Shown here: positions 16,353 to 24,158 of the stretch, piece after piece
Layout of the letters: each line of letters opens with the position of its first letter
Numbering within the stretch: the first letter of the stretch is position 1
NCBI GenBank assembly: GCA_020637235.1
Contig: JACJWG010000002.1
Span: 1-64,000, forward strand
Source: Acidimicrobiaceae bacterium
Lineage (GTDB): Bacteria; Actinomycetota; Acidimicrobiia; Acidimicrobiales; Ilumatobacteraceae
Length of the DNA stretch: 64,000 nt
Reading direction: 5' to 3'
Notes under the pieces: generated by a model
What the model saw: the letters and a program-made list of their open reading frames with translations, nothing else
Database searches by the model: none
Told to the model about the DNA's origin: nothing
Translations under genes and position numbers: made by a program

Positions 16353-16910
16353 GTGGGAGCGGGCGGGCCGTTGCAGGTGTTGGTGGTGTGCACGGCCAAC
16401 GTGTGCCGCAGTCCGATGGCCGAGGGGCTGCTGCGCACTCGCGCCGAGGCCGCAGGGCTCGACCTCGTGGTCGCCTCGGCCGGCACGCGCAAGGGTCCGC
16501 TGCCGGTGGATCCGGTCGCCGTGAAGGCGCTCGGCGAGTTCGGGGTCGACATCTCGGCGCACCAGCCTCGGCGGGTGACCCGCGATCTGGTGGCCACCGA
16601 CGGCGCGGGGCTGATCCTCACCATGACCCGTGCGCACCTGCGCGACATCGCGGTGATGGGCCCCGGCGTGTTCCAGCGCACCTACACGTTGCGCGAGGCC
16701 GTGCGCCGGCTGGAGGTCACGCCCAACGGCGGCGACCTGCCGGCGATGATCGCCGCCGCCGGCGAGGGTCGCAAACCGAGCGACCTGATGCGCGACGACC
16801 CGGGCGACGACATCGACGACCCGTACAACAACGGCTACGCCGCCGTGCTGAAGGCGGCCACCGAGATCGACCAACTGGTGCAGCGGCTGGTCGGCCGGCT
16901 CCGCGGCTGA
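16353..16910 (+). CDS. Low-molecular-weight protein-tyrosine phosphatase (Wzb-like)
   Basis: This 185-residue protein has the LMW-PTPase P-loop near the N-terminus: VVCTANVCRSPMAEG, with C13 and R19 as the CX5R pair. It also has the C-terminal acid region with DDIDDPYNNGY supplying the general-acid Asp-Pro. Members dephosphorylate tyrosine kinases such as Wzc and control exopolysaccharide output. A likely partner is the Wzz-kinase at 29.3-31.1 kb. The GTG is chosen because the TACGTT box stands seven bases upstream and the open frame further left runs through the repeats. Confidence 0.88.
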   Translation: MGAGGPLQVLVVCTANVCRSPMAEGLLRTRAEAAGLDLVVASAGTRKGPLPVDPVAVKALGEFGVDISAHQPRRVTRDLVATDGAGLILTMTRAHLRDIAVMGPGVFQRTYTLREAVRRLEVTPNGGDLPAMIAAAGEGRKPSDLMRDDPGDDIDDPYNNGYAAVLKAATEIDQLVQRLVGRLRG

Positions 16911-16923
16911 GTGGTCCGAGCAG

Positions 16924-16937
16924 GCGGCCGTAGCCGC
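16924..16937. terminator. Short hairpin between convergent genes
   Basis: GCGGC and GCCGC enclose a CGTA loop in the 30-bp gap between the phosphatase and citrate synthase stops. There is no T-run, and the stem is only five pairs. Confidence 0.35.
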
Positions 16938-16940
16938 AGC

Positions 16941-18116
16941 TCACTCGCCGATCGGCGGCACCGGCGCCGGCGGCACCGGCCCCACGTAGCGAGCGCTCGG
17001 CCGGATGATCTTGGCCGCGGCCGCCTGCTCGAGCACGTTGGCGCACCACCCGATCACCCGGCTCGCAGCGAACGTCGGCGTGAACATCGAGCGCGGCACG
17101 CCGCAGGTCTCCATCACCACACCGGCGTAGAACTCGACGTTGGTGCGCAGCTGCCGGCTGGGCTTCAGCTCGTCGAGCAACGCGACGATCCGGCCCTCGG
17201 TGGTCTCGGCCAGATCGACCAGCGGCCCGCCGAGCGACCGGGCCACGTCGCGCAGCATCAGCGAGCGGGGATCGTCGGTGCGGTACACGGCGTGCCCGAA
17301 ACCCATGATCTTGTCGCCGCGTTCGATCAGCGGTCGCACGACGGCGTCGATCCGGTCGGCCGTGCCGATCTCGTCGAGCAGCGCGAGCGCCCGGCTGGGT
17401 GCGCCACCGTGCAGTGGTCCGCTGAGCGCGCCCAGCGCTCCCACGATCGCCGCCCCGACGTCCGCACCGGTCGAGGCCACCACTCGCGCGGTGAAGGTCG
17501 ACGCGTTGAAGCCGTGGTCGACGGTCGACACCAGGTACGCGGAGATGGCGCGCACGTGTTCGGGCGACGGGTCGCGGCCGGTGATCATCCACAGGTGGTT
17601 GCCGGCGGCGTCGAGGTCGTCACGCGGCTCGACCGGCTGGAGGCCCGCCTGCAGGCGGTGCAGCGCGCACACCAACGTGGGTGTCACCGCGCTCACCAGC
17701 AGGCAGTCGGCACGTCGTTGCGCGGCGTCGAGGTCGACCACCGGCCGCAGGCCGCGCACCGCGGCGAGGTGCGACAGCGCCGTGCGCACACCGTCCATCG
17801 GCGTGCCGGCGGCCGCGATCACCGGCAGCAGCTCACGGAGCTCGGTGGGGATCGGACGAAGCGGGCGCACCTCGGCGGCGAAACGCTCTCGCGCGGCCTG
17901 CGAGGTGGGCAGCGAGCCGTCGATCATCAGCTGCATCACGTCGTCGAGCGGTCGCGAGACGGCGAGGTCGATGGCCGAGTACTGGCGGTAGTGGTAGAAG
18001 CCCTCCTCGCCGCGCACATCGCCGACCTCGGTGTCGGCCACCACCACGCCCTTCAACCCGGGCGGTGCGACCAGTGCGTTCGACGTGCCTGCGGGGGGAT
18101 GTTCGAGGATCGTCAT
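16941..18116 (-). CDS. Citrate/2-methylcitrate synthase family protein
   Basis: This 391-residue protein carries citrate synthase signatures: substrate histidines in LSGPLHGGAP and IMGFGHAVYRTDDPRS, and the C-terminal FTPTFAASRVIGWCANVLEQ. At the usual catalytic Asp (NVDFY) it reads NVEFYAG, a Glu, which may be normal for this branch or may change the reaction. It could make citrate or 2-methylcitrate. The ATG at 18116 begins MTILEHPPAG, just after the palindrome shared with the divergent gene. The two genes are likely co-regulated. Confidence 0.88.
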   Translation of the reverse strand: MTILEHPPAGTSNALVAPPGLKGVVVADTEVGDVRGEEGFYHYRQYSAIDLAVSRPLDDVMQLMIDGSLPTSQAARERFAAEVRPLRPIPTELRELLPVIAAAGTPMDGVRTALSHLAAVRGLRPVVDLDAAQRRADCLLVSAVTPTLVCALHRLQAGLQPVEPRDDLDAAGNHLWMITGRDPSPEHVRAISAYLVSTVDHGFNASTFTARVVASTGADVGAAIVGALGALSGPLHGGAPSRALALLDEIGTADRIDAVVRPLIERGDKIMGFGHAVYRTDDPRSLMLRDVARSLGGPLVDLAETTEGRIVALLDELKPSRQLRTNVEFYAGVVMETCGVPRSMFTPTFAASRVIGWCANVLEQAAAAKIIRPSARYVGPVPPAPVPPIGE

Positions 18117-18146
18117 GCGTCCATGGTGCGAACCATCGACGAAATG

Positions 18147-18158
18147 ATCAACGTTGAT
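18147..18158. promoter_or_regulatory. 12-bp palindrome ATCAACGTTGAT between the citrate synthase genes
   Basis: This perfect palindrome lies in the 55-bp gap between two divergent starts. It directly abuts the TATCGT -10 box of the HTH-citrate synthase (18159-18164). It is a good candidate binding site for that gene's own product. Confidence 0.6.
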
Positions 18159-18164
18159 TATCGT
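18159..18164 (+). promoter_or_regulatory. -10 box TATCGT for the HTH-citrate synthase
   Basis: TATCGT lies seven bases before the GTG at 18172, the leaderless spacing used elsewhere in the window. Confidence 0.5.
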
Positions 18165-18171
18165 CAACCTC

Positions 18172-19377
18172 GTGGCAACGGCACGACGGCTCACCGTGCA
18201 CCAGGCGACGCGCCGGTTGGGCGTGAAGCCCGAGACGCTGTATGCGTACGTCAGCCGAGGTGTGTTGCGCAGCCAGCGGGCGGCCGACGGGCGCTCGAGC
18301 ACGTTCGATGCCGACGAGGTGGAGGCGCTCGCCCGGCGTGGTCGGCCGCGGCGGTCCACCCGCACGGGTGCACTGGACATCGCGATCGCGACGTCGCTCA
18401 CGTCGATCGAACGCGATCGGCTCCGCTTCCGTAGTCACGACGCGATCGACCTCGCGCAACATCACACGTTCGAGGAGGTCGCGCACCTGCTGTGGACGGG
18501 CGAGCTGACGCGCGCCGCCGCACCGTGGCCGGCCGTGAGTGCACCGCGACGACGTCTGCCGGCGAGCGCCAACGTGTTCGACCGGTTGACCATGGCGCTC
18601 GTGAGCGCTGCGGCCAGCGATCCGGCCCGTCGATCGGTCGACATCGTCACGACCGGGCGCCGAGCGATCGCGATCGAGCTCGACGCGCTGCCGCTGGCCG
18701 GCGAGCCACGGGTACCGCAGCTGCGGCTGCCCGGCCGCGAACCCGTGCGACACACGATCGCCGGCCGGCTCTGGAGCCGGCTCGCTCCCGGCCGTCCGCC
18801 GTCCGGAGCGATCCGTGCGCTCAACGCGGCGCTGGTGGTACTGGCGGATCACGAGCTGGCGGCGAGCACCCTCGCGGTGCGGGTCGCGGCGAGCACGCGC
18901 GCCGATCCGTATGCCGCACTGGTGGCCGGCATCGCCACGGTGAGCGGTTCGCATCACGGCTCGGCGAGCTTCTTCACCCGCCGCACCATCGATCGTGCTG
19001 CGGCCACCAGCAGCGACGCCGCGCTCACCGAGGTGCACGCGCGCACGGGCGCGTATCCGGGGTTCGGTCACAGCGTGTACGAGCGCAGCGATCCTCGCGC
19101 CGCCGTGGTGCTCGACCTGGTGCGTGCGGCGTGGCCGTCCAGCAAGCGGCTCGCGCAGGTGGACGCGCTGGTGGCCGCGGCACAGCGCCGTGCCGGCCTG
19201 TGGCCCAACATCGATCTCGCGCTGGCAGCGCTCGGCCATGCCGCCGGGATGAACGCGCACGCCGGCGACGCCATCTTCGCGATCGCCCGAACGGCGGGCT
19301 GGTTGGCGCACGCGGCGGAGGAGTACACCGAGCCGGTGCTGCGGTTCCGTCCCCGGGCCGACTACGTCGAGCCGTGA
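18172..19377 (+). CDS. HTH-citrate synthase fusion (candidate metabolite-sensing regulator)
   Basis: This is a 401-residue protein. The first about 55 residues are a MerR-like/excisionase-type DNA-binding helix set (LTVHQATRRLGVKPETLYAYV then SRGVLRSQRAADGRSSTFDADEV). The rest is a citrate synthase domain with both substrate histidines (GSHHGSASF; YPGFGHSVYERSDPRA) and a possible catalytic Asp in PNIDLALA, ending FRPRADYVEP. It may sense oxaloacetate, citrate or acyl-CoA and regulate the divergent synthase and itself. The GTG is chosen from the -10 spacing; an upstream TTG lies inside the palindrome. It overlaps the next convergent gene by 16 nt. Confidence 0.85.
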   Translation: MATARRLTVHQATRRLGVKPETLYAYVSRGVLRSQRAADGRSSTFDADEVEALARRGRPRRSTRTGALDIAIATSLTSIERDRLRFRSHDAIDLAQHHTFEEVAHLLWTGELTRAAAPWPAVSAPRRRLPASANVFDRLTMALVSAAASDPARRSVDIVTTGRRAIAIELDALPLAGEPRVPQLRLPGREPVRHTIAGRLWSRLAPGRPPSGAIRALNAALVVLADHELAASTLAVRVAASTRADPYAALVAGIATVSGSHHGSASFFTRRTIDRAAATSSDAALTEVHARTGAYPGFGHSVYERSDPRAAVVLDLVRAAWPSSKRLAQVDALVAAAQRRAGLWPNIDLALAALGHAAGMNAHAGDAIFAIARTAGWLAHAAEEYTEPVLRFRPRADYVEP

Positions 19378-20450
19378 GGTCCGTCGAGACCCGCACCGGC
19401 AACCTGGCGACGCTGGCCGGTGCGGCGCTCGGGTCCGACGAGCACGACGCCGTCGACGGGCACGCCGGCCGTCTCGAGCGACGCGACGGCGGCTCGCAGC
19501 CGCTCGCCCGACGTACCGACGCGGACCGCGACGATGCACGAGTCGGCGAGCTCGGCGATGGTGGCGGCGCGGTCGTCGAGGCGGATGCACACGGTGACGA
19601 CGGCGTACCTGGTGCGGAGTTGAGCGATCAGCGGCTCGATCGCTGCCGGCTCGATCGGAGCGTCACCGCTACCACCGGTGAGCACGTGCGGACCGTCGTC
19701 GCGAGGCAACAGCGCGAGGTCGAGCAGTTCGCCGGCGAGCACCTCGCGCAGGCCGGGTGATCGATGCAGTCCGTACGTGGCGTGCAGCTGCGGCGAGCGG
19801 GCCGCGAGGTCGGCGAGCACCACGCGTGTGCCGCGGAGCCACGCCGAGGTGCCGACACCCGCGGCCACGAGCGCGGCCGTGTCGGCGTCGTCGACCGACA
19901 CCACACACAGCACACCGCGCCGCGCCACACCGATACGCTCGACGAGGCGGGTGAGCGGTTCGAGCGTGGTGCGGTTGTCGCCGAGTGCGTGCGCCGACGG
20001 CGTGCGCAGCGCCTGCATCTCGGCGGCCGGCCGATCACCGAGGCCGATGTGCGTCAGGTCGTCGCGATGCCGCACCGCGTCGGGAGCGGCGTGGGCGCGG
20101 CGATCGGCGGGCGATGCGGACTGGCGGCGATCTGCGAGCCCGTGGGTGGCCGCGGCCCGCGCCCCGAAGCGTCCGAGCGCGATGCCCATCAGCTCGCCGA
20201 TGGCCAGCCCGATGACCAGTGCCAGGGCCACGATCGCGAACCGGAACGGTGGGTGGCTCCCGTCGGGGTAGGTGTCGTGCGACACGATCCACGCCCGGGT
20301 CGCGCCGGCGGCCACCATCGCGGCGACCGCACCGGCGATCGCGTACGGCAGGGCTCGGCGGGCGCGGCGGGCGAACACGTGCTCGCGGTACCCGTACGCG
20401 TGGGAACCGATCACGTCGGTCGTGTCCGCCCCCGGGGACAGCGTGTCCAT
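19362..20450 (-). CDS. Membrane protein with a degenerate tyrosine-kinase-like domain
   Basis: This 362-residue protein has two transmembrane helices (near residues 32-52 and 70-95) and a cytoplasmic domain from about 170. That domain looks like the ATPase half of CpsD/Wzc proteins (VVLADLAARSPQLHATYGLHRSPGLREVL; then VVTVCIRLDDRAATIAELADSCIVAVRVG). The Walker A position reads CVVSVDDADTAAL, without the GKS/T, so kinase activity is unlikely. It may be a scaffold or regulator for polysaccharide export. The ATG at 20450 is inferred from the hydrophobic N-terminus. There is no tyrosine cluster at the C-terminus. Confidence 0.65.
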   Translation of the reverse strand: MDTLSPGADTTDVIGSHAYGYREHVFARRARRALPYAIAGAVAAMVAAGATRAWIVSHDTYPDGSHPPFRFAIVALALVIGLAIGELMGIALGRFGARAAATHGLADRRQSASPADRRAHAAPDAVRHRDDLTHIGLGDRPAAEMQALRTPSAHALGDNRTTLEPLTRLVERIGVARRGVLCVVSVDDADTAALVAAGVGTSAWLRGTRVVLADLAARSPQLHATYGLHRSPGLREVLAGELLDLALLPRDDGPHVLTGGSGDAPIEPAAIEPLIAQLRTRYAVVTVCIRLDDRAATIAELADSCIVAVRVGTSGERLRAAVASLETAGVPVDGVVLVGPERRTGQRRQVAGAGLDGPHGST

Positions 20451-20483
20451 CCCCGCACCGTGCCACCGTTCACGGCCGCATTC

Positions 20484-20501
20484 TGTCTCAGCGCTGACAC
20501 A
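20484..20501. promoter_or_regulatory. 18-bp imperfect palindrome TGTCTCAGCGCTGACACA
   Basis: Sixteen of eighteen positions are symmetric (TGTSTCAGCGCTGASACA). It lies between the kinase-like gene and the divergent methyltransferase, about 34 bp from the former's start, and is a candidate operator. Confidence 0.45.
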
Positions 20502-20553
20502 GTGCGTGACACGGCCGGGACGAGATGGCAACGGTGGTCGGGAGGGCCCCCGT

Positions 20554-20559
20554 TAGAGT
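20554..20559 (+). promoter_or_regulatory. -10 box TAGAGT for the methyltransferase
   Basis: TAGAGT is six bases before the GTG at 20566, the same leaderless spacing as its neighbours. Confidence 0.5.
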
Positions 20560-20565
20560 CGCCTG

Positions 20566-21327
20566 GTGGAGTTCTACGCGCGCCTGTTGCAGCGGCACCT
20601 CGACGACGGCGTGATCGCCCACGACGACTCGGTGTTCGTGCAGTTCGCCGGCACCTTCGACGAGCAGATCTGTGCACAGGTGGGCCTCACCAACTGCACG
20701 TTCGGCAACATCGCGCCCGGATCACACAGCACCGGTGCCACGAGCGCGGCGCACTTCGACGCCCACCGCATGCCGTTGCCCGACGGTTCGTTCGACCACG
20801 TGTTCGCGCACGCCGGTCTGCACCACTGCTCGCGCCCGCACGAGGCGCTGCACGAGATGTACCGGCTGGCCCGCAAGACCGTGGTCTTCGTCGAGAACCA
20901 GGACTCGCTGCTGATGCGGCTCGCCGCTCGCGCCGGCGTGGTGCCGAGCTACGAGCCCGACGCGGTTCGCGACGGGGGCTACACCAGCGGCGGGGTGGAC
21001 GGCACCGGCGTACCGAACCACGTGTACCGCTGGACCCGCCGCGAGGTGGACAAGGCGGTCACGTCGTTCGACCCGGGCCACCGCGTGCCGGTCACCTACG
21101 ACGTGGAGTGGAACATCGGTGGCGAGCGCGCCGCTGCGCAGGCGTTGTCGCGCAAGCTGCACCTCGGCGAGGCGACGGCTGCACGGGTGTTCCGAGTCGG
21201 TCAGGCCACGCTCAACACCGTGCTGCGCCGGCAGGGCAACATCTTCGCCGCCACCATCCGCAAGGACCTCGCCGAGTTGCAGCCGTGGATGCGCACCCCG
21301 ACGGCGATGCGCGACGCGCCCACCTGA
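20566..21327 (+). CDS. Class I SAM-dependent methyltransferase
   Basis: This 253-residue protein resembles Methyltransf_11 enzymes. SAM-site elements are less clear at the N-terminus (TGATSAAHFDAHRMPLPDGS, where DAHRMPLPDGSFDHVF is the motif II/III stretch), followed by AHAGLHHCSRPHEALHEMYRL. The later half (YRWTRREVDKAV) is typical of methyltransferases that act on small molecules or sugars. The first glycine-rich motif is reduced, so SAM binding is likely but unproven. It sits between polysaccharide genes and could modify a sugar or lipid carrier. Confidence 0.72.
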   Translation: MEFYARLLQRHLDDGVIAHDDSVFVQFAGTFDEQICAQVGLTNCTFGNIAPGSHSTGATSAAHFDAHRMPLPDGSFDHVFAHAGLHHCSRPHEALHEMYRLARKTVVFVENQDSLLMRLAARAGVVPSYEPDAVRDGGYTSGGVDGTGVPNHVYRWTRREVDKAVTSFDPGHRVPVTYDVEWNIGGERAAAQALSRKLHLGEATAARVFRVGQATLNTVLRRQGNIFAATIRKDLAELQPWMRTPTAMRDAPT

Positions 21328-21357
21328 GCCCGTCGGGCCGACCGACCGACCGACGGT

Positions 21358-22014
21358 TCAGCGGATCGCGTCGGGGCCGAGGAGCGCGATCACGTCGCCG
21401 GCACCGTCGTCGTTCGTGACGGGCACCGGCCCGAGCGGCTCGACCAGCGCCCCCGGGACCGACAGGTCGTCGGCGAGACGGTAGGCCTCGACCTCGAAAC
21501 CCTCGCGGAAGTAGATGGTGGTGCGGTCGACGTAGTTCGACAGGTCGGTCTGATCGATCTCGACGTACCCGAGCGGGCGCAACCGGTCGACGTTGCGGCC
21601 GACGAGGTTGTAGCGGCCGTCGCCGTTGGCGACCACGAGGCGCACCTCGGCCCGGTCGCGCACGGTGAGCGGGGGCAGCGCCGGTGCGGTGGTGGTCGAG
21701 GTGGCCGTGGTGGTCGCCGGCTCCGACGTGGGCGTCGCGGTGTCGAGCGTCGAGCCGTCACCCGCGGTCGGGTCGGTCGTGTCGGTCGGGTCGTCGACGG
21801 TGGTGGGCAAGGCGGGCAGCGAGGCCACGAGCGAGGTGGTGGTCGCCACGGTGGCGGGCACGGCGACGACGTCGGTGGTTGGCGTCGCACTGGTCGCCGC
21901 GGCCGCGGCGGGCACCACCACGTCCGGCGCATCGTCGGGGAGCCCGGCAACGGCGATGCCGAGCAACGCACCGACCGCCACGACCCCTCCCATCACGGGC
22001 CAACTCGTTCGCAC
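21358..22014 (-). CDS. LytR_C domain protein, paralogue 1
   Basis: This is a 218-residue anchored protein: an N-terminal helix (VMGGVVAVGALLGIAVAGL), a Thr/Ala/Pro-rich linker, and a C-terminal LytR_C domain (AEVRLVVANGDGRYNLVGRNVDRLRPLGY, then TIYFREGFEVEAYRLADDL). LytR_C occurs at the end of LytR-CpsA-Psr enzymes that attach polymers to the wall, but no LCP catalytic domain is present here. It may bind the same polymer or partner. The TACGGT box six bases before the GTG supports the start. A clear paralogue lies at 36589-37191. Confidence 0.8.
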   Translation of the reverse strand: MRTSWPVMGGVVAVGALLGIAVAGLPDDAPDVVVPAAAAATSATPTTDVVAVPATVATTTSLVASLPALPTTVDDPTDTTDPTAGDGSTLDTATPTSEPATTTATSTTTAPALPPLTVRDRAEVRLVVANGDGRYNLVGRNVDRLRPLGYVEIDQTDLSNYVDRTTIYFREGFEVEAYRLADDLSVPGALVEPLGPVPVTNDDGAGDVIALLGPDAIR

Positions 22015-22020
22015 GGCTGC

Positions 22021-22026
22021 ACCGTA
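22021..22026 (-). promoter_or_regulatory. -10 box TACGGT for LytR_C paralogue 1
   Basis: TACGGT ends six bases before the GTG at 22014 on the minus strand, the leaderless spacing. Confidence 0.5.
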
Positions 22027-22056
22027 CCCGCGATGAGGGGGACGATCCTCCTCGGC

Positions 22057-23030
22057 TCACCCGGACGGACGGCGGGAGCCGGCGATCAGCCCGCCCCCGG
22101 GTTCCTGGCGGGGGCCGGGTGCGTCGATCAGGCCGAGCAGGGTGTCGAGGTGGACGGCGTCCATCGTCGCCTGGTGACGTCGAGCGAGGCGCAGGATGAC
22201 GGCCGAGCCGATGCCCGACATCGCGGCGATCGCCACGAACATCCGCCACCCGGACACGTGTGGCACCAGCGTGAACACGTTGGGGATCAGTTCGGGGCGC
22301 GCGATCGGACCGATCGCCGGCGCCTCGGGTCGGGCGGTCGGGATCGCCGGAGCAGCACTCGGTGTGTCGATCGGTGTCGCCGGTGCGGCCACCGGCCCGG
22401 CGGCCGGGACCGCGGCGGGTGCGGCGGCCGGCGCGTCGACGGCGGGCAGCGCAGCAGGTGCAGCAGCCGGTGCAGCAGCAGGCGTGGCGGCCGGTCGTGC
22501 CGCCGGGGCGGCGGCCGCCGGGCTGCTGGCCACACCGCCCACCGGGCCGGCGCTCGCGGCGTCGGCGGGGGCACCGGCGCCGACGTCGCGGCCTCCACCG
22601 TCGTCGGGGTCACCTCGGTCGTCGGAGTCACCTCGGTCGTCGGAGTCACCTCGGTCGTCGGAGTCACCTCGGTCGTCGGAGTCACCTCGGTCGTCGGAGT
22701 CACCTCGGTCGTCGCGGTCACCTCGGTCGTCGGAGTCACCTCCGTCGTCGCGGTCACCTCCGTCGTCGGAGTCACCTCCGTCGTCGCGGTCACCTCCGTC
22801 GTCGCGGTCACCTCCGTCGTCGCGGTCACCTCCGTTGTCGCGGTCACCTCCGTCGTCGCGGTCGCGGGCTCAGTCGTCGACGGCGTCGCCGCACCGCTTC
22901 CACCGCCGTCGGCCGCGAGCACCGGTGAGGCCACCAACCACAGCGCGCCGACGCCGGCGGCCGCGCTCACTGCCAGCGCGCGAACGCGCGAGGCGCGCCG
23001 GGCGGTGGACACGTTCCGTGGCGGGATCAC
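22057..23030 (-). pseudogene. Secreted Thr-repeat membrane protein, frame-shifted
   Basis: Two open frames complement each other. The first (from 23030) has a signal-like helix (LAVSAAAGVGALWLVASPVLA) and about 14 TTEVTA/TTEVTP repeats, then becomes Arg/Pro-rich shadow sequence. The second (ending 22057) holds an Ala/Pro-rich stretch, a membrane helix (WRMFVAIAAMSGIGSAVIL) and a short tail. A -1 shift near the five-G run at 22567-22571 would join them into one surface protein of about 323 residues with a repeat stalk and a C-terminal anchor. It may be a real break, phase variation at the run, or a sequencing error. Confidence 0.7.
22603..22863 (+). repeat. 18-bp tandem repeat coding for TTEVTA/P
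   Basis: About 14 units of the form GTCGGAGTCACCTCGGTC lie head to tail, with GCGGTCACC variants toward the right side. They code in frame for the stalk of the protein at 22057-23030. The array is prone to length change. Confidence 0.9.
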
Positions 23031-23138
23031 GGCTTTTCATCGGACTCCCGACACGATCCCTTGAGCATCGGGGGCCCGATTTCCGCGCGCCCGAACGCCG
23101 ACGGCCGGGAATCGACCCCGCAACGGCGAGAACCGGGC

Positions 23139-24032
23139 TCAGCCGAGCAGCGCAGGAGCGAGGCGCCGCCACTGCGCCTCGGGCATCGCGGCGCCGTCCT
23201 GCAGCACCTGCACACACACGTGATCGGCCCCGGCGGCGTGGTGTTCGGCCACCCGCTCGGCGATCTGCTCCTCCGTGCCCCACACCACGACCGCGTCGAC
23301 GAGACGGTCGCTGCCGCCGTCCTCACGGTCGTCGTCGGTGAACCCGAGGCGTTTCAGGTTGTTCCAGTAGTTGGGCAGACCGAGGTAGATCTTCATCCCG
23401 GCGCGAGCGATGCGCCGCGCCTCCACCGGATCGGTCTCGAGCACGCACATCTGCTCGGGGGCGAGCAGGGCATCGGCGCCGAGGGCCTCGCGGGCGATCG
23501 CCGTGTGCTCGGGTGTGGTGAAGTACGGGTGTGCGCCGTTGGCGCGGGTGGCCGACAGCTCGAGCATCTTCGGCCCGAGCGCGGCGAGCAGCCGGCCGCC
23601 GTCGTCGGCGGGACCTTTCGCCATGAACAGTGCCTTGTCCATCTTGTCGAGGTACTCGACCATGTAGCTGTAGGGCTTCGAGTAATCGTGCTTGCGCACC
23701 CCGGCCACGAGGTGCCCGTGGCTCACACCCATGCCGAGCAGGAACCGGCCGGGGAACGCCTCGGCGAGGGTCTTCTGGCCGGCCACCATCGTCATCGGGT
23801 CGCGGGCGTAGATGTTGGCGATGCCGGTGGCGAGCTTCAGGTTCGTGGTGGCCGACAGCAGCACCGCCGACGACACGAACGGGTCGCGGCCGACGGCCTC
23901 GGCCACCCACAACGAACCGAACCCCAGCTCCTCGACGAGCTGCGCGGCGCGCTGCGCCTCGGGGGTGGGCAGCGCGTCGATGCTGCCGTACCAGATGCCG
24001 ACGCGGCCGAGGTCGACGGATGGCTTGGTCAT
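23139..24032 (-). CDS. F420-dependent luciferase-like monooxygenase family protein
   Basis: This 297-residue TIM-barrel protein of the LLM class matches the TIGR03620-like actinobacterial group. It has VGIWYGSIDALPTPEAQRAAQLVEELGF and LWVAEAVGRDPF at the N-terminus, then LKLATGIANIYARDPMTM and FLLGMGVSHGHLV. Such proteins bind F420 or FMN and oxidise small molecules, but the substrate is unknown. GGAGGA five bases before the ATG gives a clear Shine-Dalgarno. It is the only obviously redox-metabolic gene in the polysaccharide region. Confidence 0.88.
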   Translation of the reverse strand: MTKPSVDLGRVGIWYGSIDALPTPEAQRAAQLVEELGFGSLWVAEAVGRDPFVSSAVLLSATTNLKLATGIANIYARDPMTMVAGQKTLAEAFPGRFLLGMGVSHGHLVAGVRKHDYSKPYSYMVEYLDKMDKALFMAKGPADDGGRLLAALGPKMLELSATRANGAHPYFTTPEHTAIAREALGADALLAPEQMCVLETDPVEARRIARAGMKIYLGLPNYWNNLKRLGFTDDDREDGGSDRLVDAVVVWGTEEQIAERVAEHHAAGADHVCVQVLQDGAAMPEAQWRRLAPALLG

Positions 24033-24145
24033 GGGGTTCCTCCGAGGGCGTGCGGGGTGGGACGCGCAGGGGGCGTCGCGGCACACCTTAGGGAACGGGC
24101 GTCGCGGTGCCGCGAGCGGAGCGGTCCGCCGCACGACCGTCCGGG

Positions 24146-24151
24146 TAGCCT
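24146..24151 (+). promoter_or_regulatory. -10 box TAGCCT for the glycosyltransferase
   Basis: TAGCCT is seven bases before the ATG at 24159. There is no Shine-Dalgarno sequence. Confidence 0.5.
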
Positions 24152-24158
24152 GCGGCCC

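Noticed and set aside
22603..22863. Possible CRISPR or iteron array
   Set aside because: Units are 18 bp without spacers and code in frame for a Thr-rich stalk.
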